From contig NZ_PCOV01000002.1 of the NCBI RefSeq assembly GCF_002979435.1, forward strand, positions 124,001 to 188,000: a stretch of DNA of 64,000 nt, in the 5' to 3' direction. Below are positions 22,847 through 32,273 of the stretch, one piece after another. Position numbers and translations under genes: made by a program. Positions within the stretch are counted from its first letter, which is position 1, and every line of letters begins with the position of its first letter. The notes beneath the pieces are model-generated. The model did not search any database and was not told the origin of the DNA. It worked only from the letters and a program-made list of their open reading frames with translations. This DNA comes from Microbacterium sp. MYb66. Lineage in GTDB: Bacteria; Actinomycetota; Actinomycetes; Actinomycetales; Microbacteriaceae.

Positions 22847-24922
22847 TCAGGATCCGAGCGATCCGCGTCGACGGGCGACCAGCACGGTGCCTGCGGCGAG
22901 CAGGAGCAGCGCCGAAACTCCGCCCGCGATGAGCAGACCGGGGTCGGCGCCCGTGCTCGCCAGTCCGGATCCGCTCAGCGTCACGGAGGTGCGCGCCACC
23001 TCGACCCCGTCGACGAACACGACGACGGAGTGGGCACCCGACGGGATCGCCGCCGGGATCCGGGCGTTCACCGTGAACGTGCCGTCTGCCGCGGCCGCCG
23101 TGGTGCCGAGCAGCGTCGGGGTGGAGTGCAGCTCGACGCGCACGCCGTCCGACTCCGGATCGACGCCCGTGCCGCGCACCGTGATCTCGCCGCCGGGGCG
23201 CAGATCTCCGGTCACGGCGACCGAGACGTCTCCGCTCCCGGGGAGTTCTCCCCCGCCCGGCTGGTCCCCGCCGACGGTGACGGAAGCGGCGGCCGACGCC
23301 GTCGATCGACCGACCCCGTTCACCGCGGTGACGGTCGCGGCATGGGTGCCGACGGGTACCCCGAGGAACGTGTGGGTGGTGACGCCGGGGGCGACGTCCA
23401 CGACGGTGGAGCCGAGCGCGACGGAGTATCCGGTGAGCGGCGATCCGCCGTCGGATGCCGGTGCCGCCCACGTGACGGTGACGTCGGCGCCCACGGCGGT
23501 GGCCGTCGGAGCGGCCGGGGCAGCCGGAGCGGTCACCACCGGCTCCGCCTCGATCCCGAAGAACTCGTCGAGCTTGGCGAGCGCCTCATCGGCGAAGGCG
23601 AGGTTCGTGGCGCGACCGGCCTCGTACTGCTCGTCCGTCTGGTTCGGCCGCTTGGCGGGGCCCTGCAGGTCGGAGATCCACCACCACTCGGTCATGTACT
23701 CGCGGTAGCCGGCCTGACCGTTGTCCTGGATCCAGTTCTTCGTGATGGGCGCGGCCTGGTCGGATCCGTCGTACTCGAACAGATATGGGACCTGGAGCTT
23801 GCGGGCGGCCGCCTTCGCGGCCGCGGTGTCGCCGCCCGGGTGGTACTCGACGCGCTGACCGGCGCTGCCGTCGAGCACGTACTGGGTCTTGAGGTTCGGG
23901 AGGTGCGCCTGCACCAGGTCCCCATAGAGATGCGCGATCGACGAGTTCGTGTCGCGGATGTGCGCGTTCGCACCGCTCCAGCCGTCGAGACGCAGATCGA
24001 ACACGTACACGGTCTGCACGCCGGACTCGGCCGCCTTGTGGTTCACGTCGCGGATGACCGCCCGCGTGTTGTGGCACCAGGTGCCGCCGAACAGGATCGT
24101 GTGATCGCCGCCCGACTCGAGCAGGTCGACGAGCTCCGGGTAGGTGATCGACTGGAGCACGAACTCGTCCGCATCGGCTGCGGTGAAGATGGTGTCTCCG
24201 TATGCGGCGAGGTTGGTGCTGTACGCGGCGCGGTGGCGGGAGTTGACCGCGTTCGAGAAGAACTCGAACTGCGACTGCGTGTCCAGCTGCGCCGCCCCGT
24301 TCACAGCGACCGCCTCGAACACGGCGGCCACCTGCTGGCGGTACCCGTCGGTCGCGGCGGATGCGGCGTCTTCGGTGCCGCCCAGGGAGGCGATGATCCG
24401 GTCGTCCGCGCCTTCGACCGTCCGGTCGCCGTCGTACACGAAGAGGTAGGGATCGGTGCCGGCGCCGAACTCGGGCGTCGTGTCCTTGTTGAGGTAGCCG
24501 TCGACGAGCCGGGTGTAGAGGGCACCGGCGGCCTCACCCGCGACACCGGTGACGAAGGTGCGGATGTCGACGGACTCGCCGTCCAGGAGCGGGTCGAACG
24601 TGTAGATCGCGTCCACGCCGTACTGCTGCGCGACCCGGTCGATCTCGACCGCGGTCGCGGCGGTGGTCGGGTCGTTCGGGCCGCCGAGCAGGAACGCGTA
24701 GGTTCCGGAGCCGCTGAGCAGGCTCTCGAACCGCTCGAACGTGACGGATTCGAACACCGAGTCGGTGCGCAGACCCGGGATGGTGTCGGCGAAGTAGTCG
24801 AATGAAGGGGCGGGGGGCGCGGCGGACGCGGGAAGAGCGGTGAGCCCCACGGCTCCGCCGGCGACGAGAGCCGCGACGACGGAGCCCGCGGCGAGGCGTC
24901 TTCCTCGTGCTGTTGTGGACAT
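22847..24922 (-). CDS. Wall-anchored surface protein with duplicated thioredoxin-like domain and FN3/Ig modules
   Basis: The 691-residue protein starts with a signal peptide (cleavage near ALPASA-AP, residue 34). Two related domains follow at about 55-165 and 253-385. Both read [FL][EQ]S[VI]T[FY], then LL-SG, then [FL]GG, a conserved helix and [IV]Y[VT]FD. The second keeps TWCHNTRA with Cys283; the first has PNDPTTA at that place. An FN3 domain (461-551) and an Ig-like module (566-650) lead to LASTG (654-658), a membrane helix and RRRG, an LAxTG-type sortase signal. It is the last gene of the symporter operon. The thioredoxin-like fold is my inference; function unknown. Confidence 0.72.
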   Translation of the reverse strand: MSTTARGRRLAAGSVVAALVAGGAVGLTALPASAAPPAPSFDYFADTIPGLRTDSVFESVTFERFESLLSGSGTYAFLLGGPNDPTTAATAVEIDRVAQQYGVDAIYTFDPLLDGESVDIRTFVTGVAGEAAGALYTRLVDGYLNKDTTPEFGAGTDPYLFVYDGDRTVEGADDRIIASLGGTEDAASAATDGYRQQVAAVFEAVAVNGAAQLDTQSQFEFFSNAVNSRHRAAYSTNLAAYGDTIFTAADADEFVLQSITYPELVDLLESGGDHTILFGGTWCHNTRAVIRDVNHKAAESGVQTVYVFDLRLDGWSGANAHIRDTNSSIAHLYGDLVQAHLPNLKTQYVLDGSAGQRVEYHPGGDTAAAKAAARKLQVPYLFEYDGSDQAAPITKNWIQDNGQAGYREYMTEWWWISDLQGPAKRPNQTDEQYEAGRATNLAFADEALAKLDEFFGIEAEPVVTAPAAPAAPTATAVGADVTVTWAAPASDGGSPLTGYSVALGSTVVDVAPGVTTHTFLGVPVGTHAATVTAVNGVGRSTASAAASVTVGGDQPGGGELPGSGDVSVAVTGDLRPGGEITVRGTGVDPESDGVRVELHSTPTLLGTTAAAADGTFTVNARIPAAIPSGAHSVVVFVDGVEVARTSVTLSGSGLASTGADPGLLIAGGVSALLLLAAGTVLVARRRGSLGS

Positions 24923-24960
24923 GGTTGATGTTCCTGTTCTCGGTGCGTGATCGGTTCGGG

Positions 24961-25797
24961 TCAGAGGATGGGAGTGGTGTCGTCGGATGCCGTGGCGGGG
25001 GCCGTGGCGCCGGCGCCCCGGCGACGCAGCCACCACCAGGTCAGCAGCCCGCCGGCGACGACGACGATCCCGCCGAGCGTCAACGGCGCGGCCAGCGGGA
25101 TGCCGGCCTCGGCGGGGGCGTCGGCGCTGACGGGATCGGCCTTCTCCTTCTCCGCTTCATCGGCAGCGATCTCGAGCCCTTCGATCGACTCGGACGCCGG
25201 CGAGTCACCCACGGCGTTCGTCGCGATCAGCGTCAGGTCGTAGGTGCCTTCACCGAGGGCGAGCTCGTACTCGGTGGCGTCGGCCGGGAGGACGATCGGC
25301 GTGCCCTCGTTCAGGATCAGCTTGTAGCCGGTGAGAGGCGAGCCCCCGTCTGCGGGCGCCGTCCAGGTCAGTGAGAGGCTGCTGCCGTCGATCTTGTGGG
25401 CGAGCCCGGCGGGCGCGGTCGGGACAGTCGCCGCCACGATCGCCGCCTCCTCCGGAACCGTGGTCGTGGTGGCGTTCGAGGTGCCGGCCGCCGGCTTGTC
25501 GTTCGTCGTGGACGGCTTCACCGGGGCAGGGGCAGGCGCCGGAGCGGGCGCAGGAGCGGGTGCGGGTGCGGGCTTGGGTGCGGACCCGCCGCTGACCGCG
25601 GCCGGCGGTGCTTCCACGGTCGAGTCGTAGGGATAGCCGCCGAGGTTCTCGCAGGCGCCGAGGTCGAAGTTGATCGAGCACAGGTCGCAGACGTCGCCGG
25701 CGGCGTGCGCGGCGGTCGGGATCGCGAGCGGGGCGAGCAGGATGGTCGCGGAGACCGCGATGGCGGACAGCACTCGGGAACGGCGGACGGTTTTCAT
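24961..25797 (-). CDS. Secreted, membrane-anchored FN3 protein with Cys-rich N-terminus
   Basis: This 278-residue protein has a signal peptide (about 1-32, AAHA-A) and then a short segment with Cys37, Cys40 and Cys49 (VCDLCSINFDLGACENLGG). A Pro-Ala repeat (about 74-93) and a Ser/Thr linker follow. An FN3 domain lies at about 124-212, then an acidic spacer, a membrane helix at about 237-257 and a short RRRGA-rich tail. There is no LPxTG-like motif. The CxxC pair suggests metal or disulfide chemistry. It overlaps the symporter gene by four bases and precedes the thioredoxin-like surface protein by 38 bases, so the three probably act together. Confidence 0.72.
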   Translation of the reverse strand: MKTVRRSRVLSAIAVSATILLAPLAIPTAAHAAGDVCDLCSINFDLGACENLGGYPYDSTVEAPPAAVSGGSAPKPAPAPAPAPAPAPAPAPVKPSTTNDKPAAGTSNATTTTVPEEAAIVAATVPTAPAGLAHKIDGSSLSLTWTAPADGGSPLTGYKLILNEGTPIVLPADATEYELALGEGTYDLTLIATNAVGDSPASESIEGLEIAADEAEKEKADPVSADAPAEAGIPLAAPLTLGGIVVVAGGLLTWWWLRRRGAGATAPATASDDTTPIL

Positions 25798-27281
25798 CGG
25801 GAGACCCTCTCGTGGATCGGACGGGCGGCGGGCAGTTCGCACTGTCCCAGGGGGACGTCGGCGGGGATGCCGAGGTCGGAGACGACGGGTGTCGGACCGG
25901 TCTGCGCACGTCGTCGCTCCCGCCTCGATGTGGGCTCCGTCGGAGCTTCGACGGGCGAACGTTCGCCGCGGAAGACCGCGTCGTCGAGCACACCGAGGCG
26001 GCGTGCGACGATGGTCGCCGCCGTCGCGGCCGCGGTGACGTTGGCCATCGTCGACGCGGTCCCGGCGACCGCGCTGATCGGGATGAGCACGACCAGCACC
26101 TCGATGGGAAGGCCGGAGGCGCTGAGCACCGCGGTCGCGGTGATGATGGCGGTGCCCGGGACCCCGGCGGTGCCGATCGAGACCAGCAGGCAGAGGAGGG
26201 CGAGGGCGACGTAGTCCCACGCCGAGTACTCGATGCCGAGGACGTTGATCGAGAACACCGCGACGATGATCGGCCAGATGCCCGCGCACCCCGGCATCCC
26301 GATGGTCGTCCCGATCGGGGCCGTGAACGCGGCGATGTCCTCGGGGACGCCCACCTTGCGGGTGAGCGTCGGGATGGTGAGCGGGAGGGTGCCGACACTC
26401 GACTGGGTCGTGAACGCCGTGTACTGGGCGGGGGTGAGGAGGCGGAACCACCGGATCGGGTTCACGTCCGCGAAGACCCGCAGCAGGACCCCGTTGACGA
26501 CGTAGGCGTCGACGAACGCGATGCCGAGGGCGAGCACCAGGACCAGCACGAGCGCGACGACCGTCTCGATGCGCGTGATGGCGGTGGCCGTCGTCGTGGC
26601 GACGAGGGCGAGGACCGCGTACGGGGTGAGCTCGATGATGAAGCCCACCGCGGTCATGATGACCTTCTTGGCGCCGTCGATCACGCTCTTGAACGAGCGC
26701 AGGTTCGGGTCTTCGCCGCGGTTCGCCACGAGGTAGGCGACCGCGAACAGGAGGGCGAACAGGATGATCCCCGTGATGTTGTTGCTGACGAAGTCGCCCG
26801 CGATGTTCGACGGGAAGAGGCCGAGCACGACCTCGTCGAGCGGCTTGATCAGTCCGGTCAGCGTGTCACCGCTGCCCTCGCGGAGGTCGAGCTGCACTCC
26901 CTGACCGAGACCGACGCTCAGCGCGACGGCGAGCGTGAGGACGATCGCGATCGCATTGGTCAGGAGCAGCCAGAACGCGCTGGACAGTCCGATCGTCCGC
27001 AGTTTCACCGCCGAGCCCAGCGAGGTGACGCTGGAGAGGATCGAGATGAAGATCAGCGGGGCGACGATCGCCGTGATCACCTGGACGTAGAGGTCTCCGA
27101 GCACGGCGACGTACTCGAGACCATCGCGGAATCCGATCCCGATGCCGACCCCGACGGGCAGGGCGAGGAGCACGAGCGAGGTGAACCCCGCACCGCGCCG
27201 ACGAAGCAGCGCGATGCCCACGAACGCGGCGGCGGTGACCGCGAGCGCTGCGAGGGGCAGGAGGATGGTGCTGTCTGGCAT
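25794..27281 (-). CDS. Dicarboxylate/amino acid:cation symporter (TcyP/GltP type)
   Basis: The 495-residue carrier belongs to the DAACS family that imports glutamate, dicarboxylates or cystine with sodium or protons. Eight to ten membrane helices are seen. Hallmarks are IVAPLIFISILSSVTSLGS near residue 80, a serine-rich re-entrant loop replaced by TTQSSVGTLPLTIPTL, and the late IGTTIGMPGCAGIWP. The VTSLGS and TTQSS patterns look closest to cystine carriers of the TcyP group. The C-terminal 60 residues are a basic and Pro-rich extension. It heads an operon with two Cys-bearing surface proteins, in line with cystine uptake, but substrate remains inferred. Confidence 0.82.
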   Translation of the reverse strand: MPDSTILLPLAALAVTAAAFVGIALLRRRGAGFTSLVLLALPVGVGIGIGFRDGLEYVAVLGDLYVQVITAIVAPLIFISILSSVTSLGSAVKLRTIGLSSAFWLLLTNAIAIVLTLAVALSVGLGQGVQLDLREGSGDTLTGLIKPLDEVVLGLFPSNIAGDFVSNNITGIILFALLFAVAYLVANRGEDPNLRSFKSVIDGAKKVIMTAVGFIIELTPYAVLALVATTTATAITRIETVVALVLVLVLALGIAFVDAYVVNGVLLRVFADVNPIRWFRLLTPAQYTAFTTQSSVGTLPLTIPTLTRKVGVPEDIAAFTAPIGTTIGMPGCAGIWPIIVAVFSINVLGIEYSAWDYVALALLCLLVSIGTAGVPGTAIITATAVLSASGLPIEVLVVLIPISAVAGTASTMANVTAAATAATIVARRLGVLDDAVFRGERSPVEAPTEPTSRRERRRAQTGPTPVVSDLGIPADVPLGQCELPAARPIHERVSR

Positions 27282-27294
27282 GGCGCCGACGTTA
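27279..27294 (-). promoter_or_regulatory. Candidate leaderless promoter of the symporter operon
   Basis: TAACGT (27294-27289 on the minus strand) is followed by seven bases and the ATG at 27281. It belongs to the same TANNNT-N6/7-start group as other genes in the window. Confidence 0.4.
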
Positions 27295-27417
27295 TCGATC
27301 TGCTGTGAGTCGCATTTCGGGCAGGTCGATCTGTTGCCATGTGTGACGAATCGAGTCGGCCGCCTGTGCCGCCGGCCGCGGATGCGATACGGGCGATGTG
27401 CACGCCCCGCGAGCGAC

Positions 27418-27432
27418 TAGTCTCTTTCCGTG
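27418..27432 (+). promoter_or_regulatory. Candidate leaderless promoter of ppx/gppA
   Basis: TAGTCT at 27418-27423 is followed by CTTTCC and the GTG start at 27430. No ribosome-binding sequence precedes the start. Confidence 0.5.
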
Positions 27433-28374
27433 CGCCTGGGAGTCCTCGATATCGGATCCAACACCGTCCACATGCTGGCGGCCGACGTCCGCCCCGGTGG
27501 ACGTCCGCTCGCGACGACGAGCGACAGGACGGTGCTGCGCCTGATGCGCTACCTCACACCCGACGGCGCCATCTCCGAGGAGGGTGTGGTGGCCCTGGAG
27601 GCCGCGGTCGCCCAGGCACGCCGCGTCGCCGAGGCCGAGCGGGTGGACGCACTGCTGGCGACCGCGACGAGCGCCGTGCGCGATGCGCGCAACGGCGGGG
27701 ACGTGATCGCGCGGATCGAGGCCGCCCTCGGTCAGCCCCTTCAGGTGCTCGACGGTGAGACCGAGGCCGAGCTGACCTTCCTCGCGGTGCGACGCTGGTT
27801 CGGGTGGTCGGCCGGGCACCTGCTGCTCCTCGACATCGGCGGCGGCTCCCTCGAGATCGCGGCAGGAGGTGAGGAGCTGCCGGATGCCGCGGCATCCGTC
27901 CCCCTCGGCGCCGGGCGCATGACCGTGCAGTTCCTGCCGAACGATCCTCCCGGCGAGGTCGACGTCGAGCGACTGCGTGCTCATGCGGTGTCGACTCTCG
28001 ACGAGGTGCTGCCCCGGTTCCTCTCGCTCCCCCGGCCCGACCACGTCGTCGGGTCGTCCAAGGCCATCCGCTCCTTGGCCCGCCTCGTCGGCTACCCCGC
28101 TCCCGGATGGTCGGGAAGCGAACGGATGCTGCTGCCCCGGGCCTCTCTCGGCTCCTGGATTCCGCGGCTCGCCCGCCTGCCCGCCTCGGCGCGGCAGGAG
28201 CTCCCGGGCATCACCCCCGACCGGACGTTCCAGATCGTGGCGGCGGCCGTGTCGTTGCACGCGGCGATGACGGCGCTGAAGGTGGACGAACTCGAGGTCT
28301 CGCCGTGGGCCCTGCGCGAGGGCGTGCTGCTGCGCTACATCGAGCAGCTCAGCTGGAGCGGCACGCGAAGCTGA
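27430..28374 (+). CDS. Exopolyphosphatase/pppGpp phosphatase family protein (Ppx/GppA)
   Basis: At 314 residues this is the short actinobacterial form of Ppx/GppA, with two actin-like lobes and no C-terminal HD extension. Phosphate-1 motif LDIGSNTVHML is at residues 5-15 and phosphate-2 LLLDIGGGSLEIA is at about 136-148. The short family members of mycobacteria and corynebacteria hydrolyse short polyphosphate and lack strong pppGpp activity, so exopolyphosphatase is the more likely role. The start is GTG. A VanZ-like gene follows after 35 bases with its own promoter-like box. Confidence 0.9.
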   Translation: MRLGVLDIGSNTVHMLAADVRPGGRPLATTSDRTVLRLMRYLTPDGAISEEGVVALEAAVAQARRVAEAERVDALLATATSAVRDARNGGDVIARIEAALGQPLQVLDGETEAELTFLAVRRWFGWSAGHLLLLDIGGGSLEIAAGGEELPDAAASVPLGAGRMTVQFLPNDPPGEVDVERLRAHAVSTLDEVLPRFLSLPRPDHVVGSSKAIRSLARLVGYPAPGWSGSERMLLPRASLGSWIPRLARLPASARQELPGITPDRTFQIVAAAVSLHAAMTALKVDELEVSPWALREGVLLRYIEQLSWSGTRS

Positions 28375-28397
28375 GAGCCCTCGTCGGCTGCCGTCGC

Positions 28398-28412
28398 TAG
28401 CATGACGGCATG
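28398..28412 (+). promoter_or_regulatory. Candidate leaderless promoter of the VanZ-like gene
   Basis: TAGCAT at 28398-28403 is followed by six bases and the ATG at 28410. It matches the common arrangement seen elsewhere in the window. Confidence 0.5.
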
Positions 28413-28886
28413 TCCTCCGCCACTGCCGCCCCCGCCCGCGCTCGCGCCGGGTTCGTCGCGGCACGGGTGTCGCTCGCCGCCTACCTGTTCTTCGTCGGAT
28501 TCACGGTGTGGCTGCCGGCGAACGTCTCGGCGAAGGTCACCGGCCTCGTCGGTATCGTCGCCGGTTGGGTCGCAGATGCCGGCATCGCCTCCTACTCCTC
28601 GAGCGCGGTGGCTCTGGAGTTCCTCGCGAACGTCGCACTGTTCGTCCCGATCGGCTTCCTGCTCCCGCTCGCCTGGCCGCGCCTGAAGCTGTGGCAGGCG
28701 GTGCTGATCGGCGGCGTCATGAGCGCGGTCATCGAATCGGTCCAGGGCCTCATGCCGTCCCGCATCCCCGCGGTCTCCGACCTGATCGCGAACACCGGCG
28801 GCACCCTCGTCGGCGCCCTGGTCGCGTTGATGCTGCTGAGTCTCCTCCCCCGCGGACGTCGACCGGCCGAGCGGAGGGCGGCGTGA
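28410..28886 (+). CDS. VanZ-family membrane protein
   Basis: The 158-residue protein has four membrane helices. The signature between helices 2 and 4 is present: EFLANVALFVPIGFLLPL, then VIESVQGLMPSR and SDLIANTGGTLVGA. VanZ-like proteins change sensitivity to lipoglycopeptide antibiotics in some Gram-positive bacteria, but most genomic copies have no tested role and no van genes are near. The N-terminal 15 residues are Ala-rich and cytoplasmic. It ends 69 bases before the convergent DUF4012 gene; I see no clear terminator there. Confidence 0.85.
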   Translation: MSSATAAPARARAGFVAARVSLAAYLFFVGFTVWLPANVSAKVTGLVGIVAGWVADAGIASYSSSAVALEFLANVALFVPIGFLLPLAWPRLKLWQAVLIGGVMSAVIESVQGLMPSRIPAVSDLIANTGGTLVGALVALMLLSLLPRGRRPAERRAA

Positions 28887-28955
28887 GGATCCGCCGATCC
28901 TCGTCGCGCAGCAGGCCACGGCCGTCCGAGCCGGAAGGAACGAACCCAGCGGGGC

Positions 28956-30788
28956 CTATCCGCAGCCCGGCGCGTCGATCGTGACCGGCGTGTCGCGCAC
29001 CATCGGGGTCGTCCAGACGTCGTAACCGCCGTACGTGCTGGCCGCCACCCCCTCCGCGCCTTTCATCGTCACTGTGATCGTCGCGGCCGTCTGCGGCGTC
29101 GTGGTCACACTGATCCGAACGACGCTCCGCCCGAGATGGGTTCCCTGGCTGACCAGCAGGTGCTCCGAGGCACCCGTCACCGCCCATGATTCGATCGATG
29201 CCCCCACCGGCGTGTACACGACGACGTCGGTCACGATCGTGCCCGGCGTGAAGTTCTTTCCCGCGATGAAGTACGGGAGGTCGTCGGCCTGCTCCTGCGT
29301 CACATTGTTGGCGAAGGTGATCGTCTGCGTGAACGTGGGCTCCGCCGCGGCGGTGCACTGATCCGTGGTCGCCGAGATCGTCGCGTCTGCGTAGTAGTCG
29401 GTCTTCGCGCCTGTGGTGTCGTTGAAGTACACGCCGGCAACGGTCTCTTCGTCGTTGTCGGCAGGGAGCATGCCCGCCAATTTGGTGCCGGAGATCAACG
29501 CTTCGATATCGGGATTCGAACTCCAGATCTTCAGCCGGCCCTCGTCGGTCGCTTGGGTGAGGCCGTCGACGAACGCGACCGGATTGCTGATCCCGGTGGT
29601 GAGCGTCGAGAAGATCTGGGCCGCGGCGGCGGCGAAGAAGACATCTTGTTCGGCGGGGTTCGTACCTTCGCCGTAGTTGAAATACACCTCGTTGAGCAGC
29701 AGTGAGACGGCGTTGTCTGCTGTCAGCGTCTCGCCGGTCGTGAGCGCGATCGGTCCGGTCGCCTTCAACAGGTAGCTCAACGCCACGGGGTCGACCGAGA
29801 CCACATCATCGAAGGGCGGAAGCTCCTCATCGACCCACCACGCCTTCATGATCTCGACCGTCGTCGGGAAGTTCGGGGTCGCCGTCATGTTCGGAATCCA
29901 GCGGCCCAGGATGTCGCTGTAGATCTGCTCGGTCTCGGGGTCGAGGGCAGCAATGCTCTCTGCTCGCGCGTTGTCGAACTGCATGCTCGTCGCCTGAGCC
30001 GTCAGCGCGATCTGGCCTTCCGAGGCCGTGACGAGTGCCAGCGCTGCGGGATTGCCTCCTGAAGCCCTTAGTTCCGAGTTCCCCTGGAACATCAGCAGAT
30101 AGGTGCGCGGCGCCCCCTCACCCAGAGCAGCGGGGAGCACCTCGAGGATGGGAGCGATCGGCGACAACGTGTCGTGCAGCCGCGACGTGACATCATCCAG
30201 CTGAGTGACGGCCGACGCCACCTGTGGGACGAGGGCGGCCGGATCGATTCCACGCAGATCGGTCAGAACACCGCTGGTGACCTCGGCTCCCTCGGAGACG
30301 AGATCGCTGAGGGTGTGGACCGCCGCGAGGTCGATGGCACCCCCGACGGGGCGGAACGCGGCCAGGTCGAGCCGCGGCGCCGCGTCGACCGCGAACCGTG
30401 CGAGAGCGTCGACCCCCTCGGCGGCAGACCGGACAGCGGCAAGATTAGGCCCGACGAACGGAACGACCTCAGCTGCGCGCCACAAGACGCCCTCGGTCTC
30501 GGCGACCGCTGCGGAAGTTCGCTTCCTGACGGCGTCGGCATCGGCCGCCGCCCCCTCGGCATCCCCCGCGATGATCTTCTGGGGCAGCCCCGTCGCCACG
30601 GGAATCGCCGCTGTGAGGGAATCACGAACGGTCAGCGCCTTCGACGCCACGACGGCGAGGAGCACGCCGAGGACCACGAGGATGGCCACGACCCCACCGA
30701 GGGACCACCAGAGGATGGTGCGCCGTCTGCGCCGGGAGCGTTCGATCTGCGCGCGCTGTTCTGCGCGCGTCGTGGCCCTGGTAGTCAT
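28956..30788 (-). CDS. DUF4012 surface-polysaccharide-associated membrane protein
   Basis: At 610 residues this has a basic cytoplasmic N-terminus, one membrane helix (about 25-49) and a large extracytoplasmic region. The segment RTYLLMFQGNSELRASGGNPA is diagnostic of the DUF4012 family. Members are found in actinobacterial capsule or exopolysaccharide loci and share distant features with LytR-CpsA-Psr-like linkage proteins, though no catalytic residues are proven. Cys residues near the C-terminus (DQCTAAAEP, APGCG) may form a disulfide. It is the last gene of the minus-strand capsule block, 63 bases after the polymerase, with AGGAG at its start. Confidence 0.85.
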   Translation of the reverse strand: MTTRATTRAEQRAQIERSRRRRRTILWWSLGGVVAILVVLGVLLAVVASKALTVRDSLTAAIPVATGLPQKIIAGDAEGAAADADAVRKRTSAAVAETEGVLWRAAEVVPFVGPNLAAVRSAAEGVDALARFAVDAAPRLDLAAFRPVGGAIDLAAVHTLSDLVSEGAEVTSGVLTDLRGIDPAALVPQVASAVTQLDDVTSRLHDTLSPIAPILEVLPAALGEGAPRTYLLMFQGNSELRASGGNPAALALVTASEGQIALTAQATSMQFDNARAESIAALDPETEQIYSDILGRWIPNMTATPNFPTTVEIMKAWWVDEELPPFDDVVSVDPVALSYLLKATGPIALTTGETLTADNAVSLLLNEVYFNYGEGTNPAEQDVFFAAAAAQIFSTLTTGISNPVAFVDGLTQATDEGRLKIWSSNPDIEALISGTKLAGMLPADNDEETVAGVYFNDTTGAKTDYYADATISATTDQCTAAAEPTFTQTITFANNVTQEQADDLPYFIAGKNFTPGTIVTDVVVYTPVGASIESWAVTGASEHLLVSQGTHLGRSVVRISVTTTPQTAATITVTMKGAEGVAASTYGGYDVWTTPMVRDTPVTIDAPGCG

Positions 30789-30851
30789 CGCTCCTATTCA
30801 AGCGCACAATCCTGCGCCGCCCTCTCAGGCGCATCGCGGATCGGGCCCCCG

Positions 30852-32270
30852 TCAGCGGCCACGTGCGGGGCCCGCGGCTCCGTCACTCATCGACGGTCCT
30901 CGACTCACATCGCCGGGGTCGACGTTCGCCAGCAGGAGTGTCGCTTCGAACGAACGCGCGATCAGAACGAGCAACCCGAAGAATAGCCAGGTCGTGGACG
31001 GCTCCAGCGCGGAACTGTGCATAGTCAGCACGAGCGGGAGGGACACGACCCCGACCACCATGACTATTCCTCCGACCGAACCGGCGCGGTCGGCACCACG
31101 ACGCGACCGCACTCCGATGAGGAGCATCCGTCCGAGCCAGAAGACGAGTGCGACGAAAACGAAGATCCCGTACTGCGACAGCACCTCCATGAACCCGTTG
31201 TGGGGGCTGATCACGCCCAGGGTGCGGCTGCCGATGCCGTTCGACGCGACGAACTGCTCGAAGGCCCCGGGGCCGCCGCCGAAGAGCGGATGAAGGGCGA
31301 AGAACGCGAATCCCGCGAGGACCAGTTCCCAGCGCACGTGCGTGGAAGCATCCATCGGGACGGTGAAGCCGAGCACTTCGACGCTGTACCCGGCGTTTCC
31401 GATGTGGTTCGCGAGCTCTTCGAAGGGCGTCTCCTCCATATTGCTGAGAACGACGAACGCGACGACGATCGTGGCCGCGATGAGCGCGATCTTCAGCGAT
31501 GCTCTGCTCCGCAGGAGAACAATGCTCGCAATGACGAACACGGCGAGCAGCCAGAGTCCGGTGCGGCTGCCGGTGAAGGTCATCAGAACCGGGATGGAGA
31601 TCAGCGCGGCGACACAGACCGACGTGGCGATCACGCTGCGAACCTGGGCGAGGAGGGCGAGTATCGCCAGGCACGAATACAGCAAGAAGGTCGCGTAGTT
31701 GTTCGGGTTGAAGAACGTGACAGTGAGTCCCCACCCGTCAAGCGTGAGCTCCTGGGGAAGCGAAGAGCTGATGGCGACCCCGGTGACCACCTCCGCGACC
31801 GCGAGAGCCGAGATGACCACGTACGCGAAGAGCCAGCCGCGCAGGAAGAACGCCAGCGTGCGCCGAGGGTCCGGCAGCAAGGTCAATGCGAGAAGCGCTC
31901 CGAGACCGGTGGCGACGGAGAGGAGCTCCGTCCAGGCCTGCTCGACCGGCCCGACGAACAGAAGGGAGATCAGGGAGGCGAACATCCACACGGCGGCAAG
32001 GACCGCGGTCGATCGTCGGACCCCGGACCGCGTCGTCGATCTGGTGCCGACGACCGCGATGAGCAGGAGCAGGATCGATGCGATGCGGAACGCGAAAACG
32101 GGGCCGAACGCAGGGATGAAAGGCCCGAATGCCGCAAGGGTCGGCAGGCAGAAGACGATCAGCGTGGCCAGCCGATTCCTGGGTTCGGCTGTCGCGGAGG
32201 ACGACGCGACCTTCTTCGTGTGAAGCGAGCCCGTCGCGATGGGACCTTGGTCGGATCGATCCGGCACCAT
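30852..32270 (-). CDS. O-antigen ligase/Wzy polymerase-family protein
   Basis: At 472 residues it has about eleven membrane helices and one large loop. The Wzy_C-like signature is in this loop: WELVLAGFAFFALHPLFGGGPGAFEQF, followed after about 20 residues by GVISPHNGFMEVLSQYGI, where the conserved His lies. In Gram-positive bacteria such proteins polymerise lipid-linked repeat units outside the membrane. It follows the flippase by three bases, giving a flippase-polymerase pair. No exact polymer can be deduced. Confidence 0.85.
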   Translation of the reverse strand: MVPDRSDQGPIATGSLHTKKVASSSATAEPRNRLATLIVFCLPTLAAFGPFIPAFGPVFAFRIASILLLLIAVVGTRSTTRSGVRRSTAVLAAVWMFASLISLLFVGPVEQAWTELLSVATGLGALLALTLLPDPRRTLAFFLRGWLFAYVVISALAVAEVVTGVAISSSLPQELTLDGWGLTVTFFNPNNYATFLLYSCLAILALLAQVRSVIATSVCVAALISIPVLMTFTGSRTGLWLLAVFVIASIVLLRSRASLKIALIAATIVVAFVVLSNMEETPFEELANHIGNAGYSVEVLGFTVPMDASTHVRWELVLAGFAFFALHPLFGGGPGAFEQFVASNGIGSRTLGVISPHNGFMEVLSQYGIFVFVALVFWLGRMLLIGVRSRRGADRAGSVGGIVMVVGVVSLPLVLTMHSSALEPSTTWLFFGLLVLIARSFEATLLLANVDPGDVSRGPSMSDGAAGPARGR

Positions 32271-32273
32271 CTC

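Noticed and set aside
25515..25575. A GC-rich tandem repeat that might be a mobile or phase-variable element
   Set aside because: It is an in-frame Pro-Ala linker of the secreted FN3 protein, typical of surface proteins.
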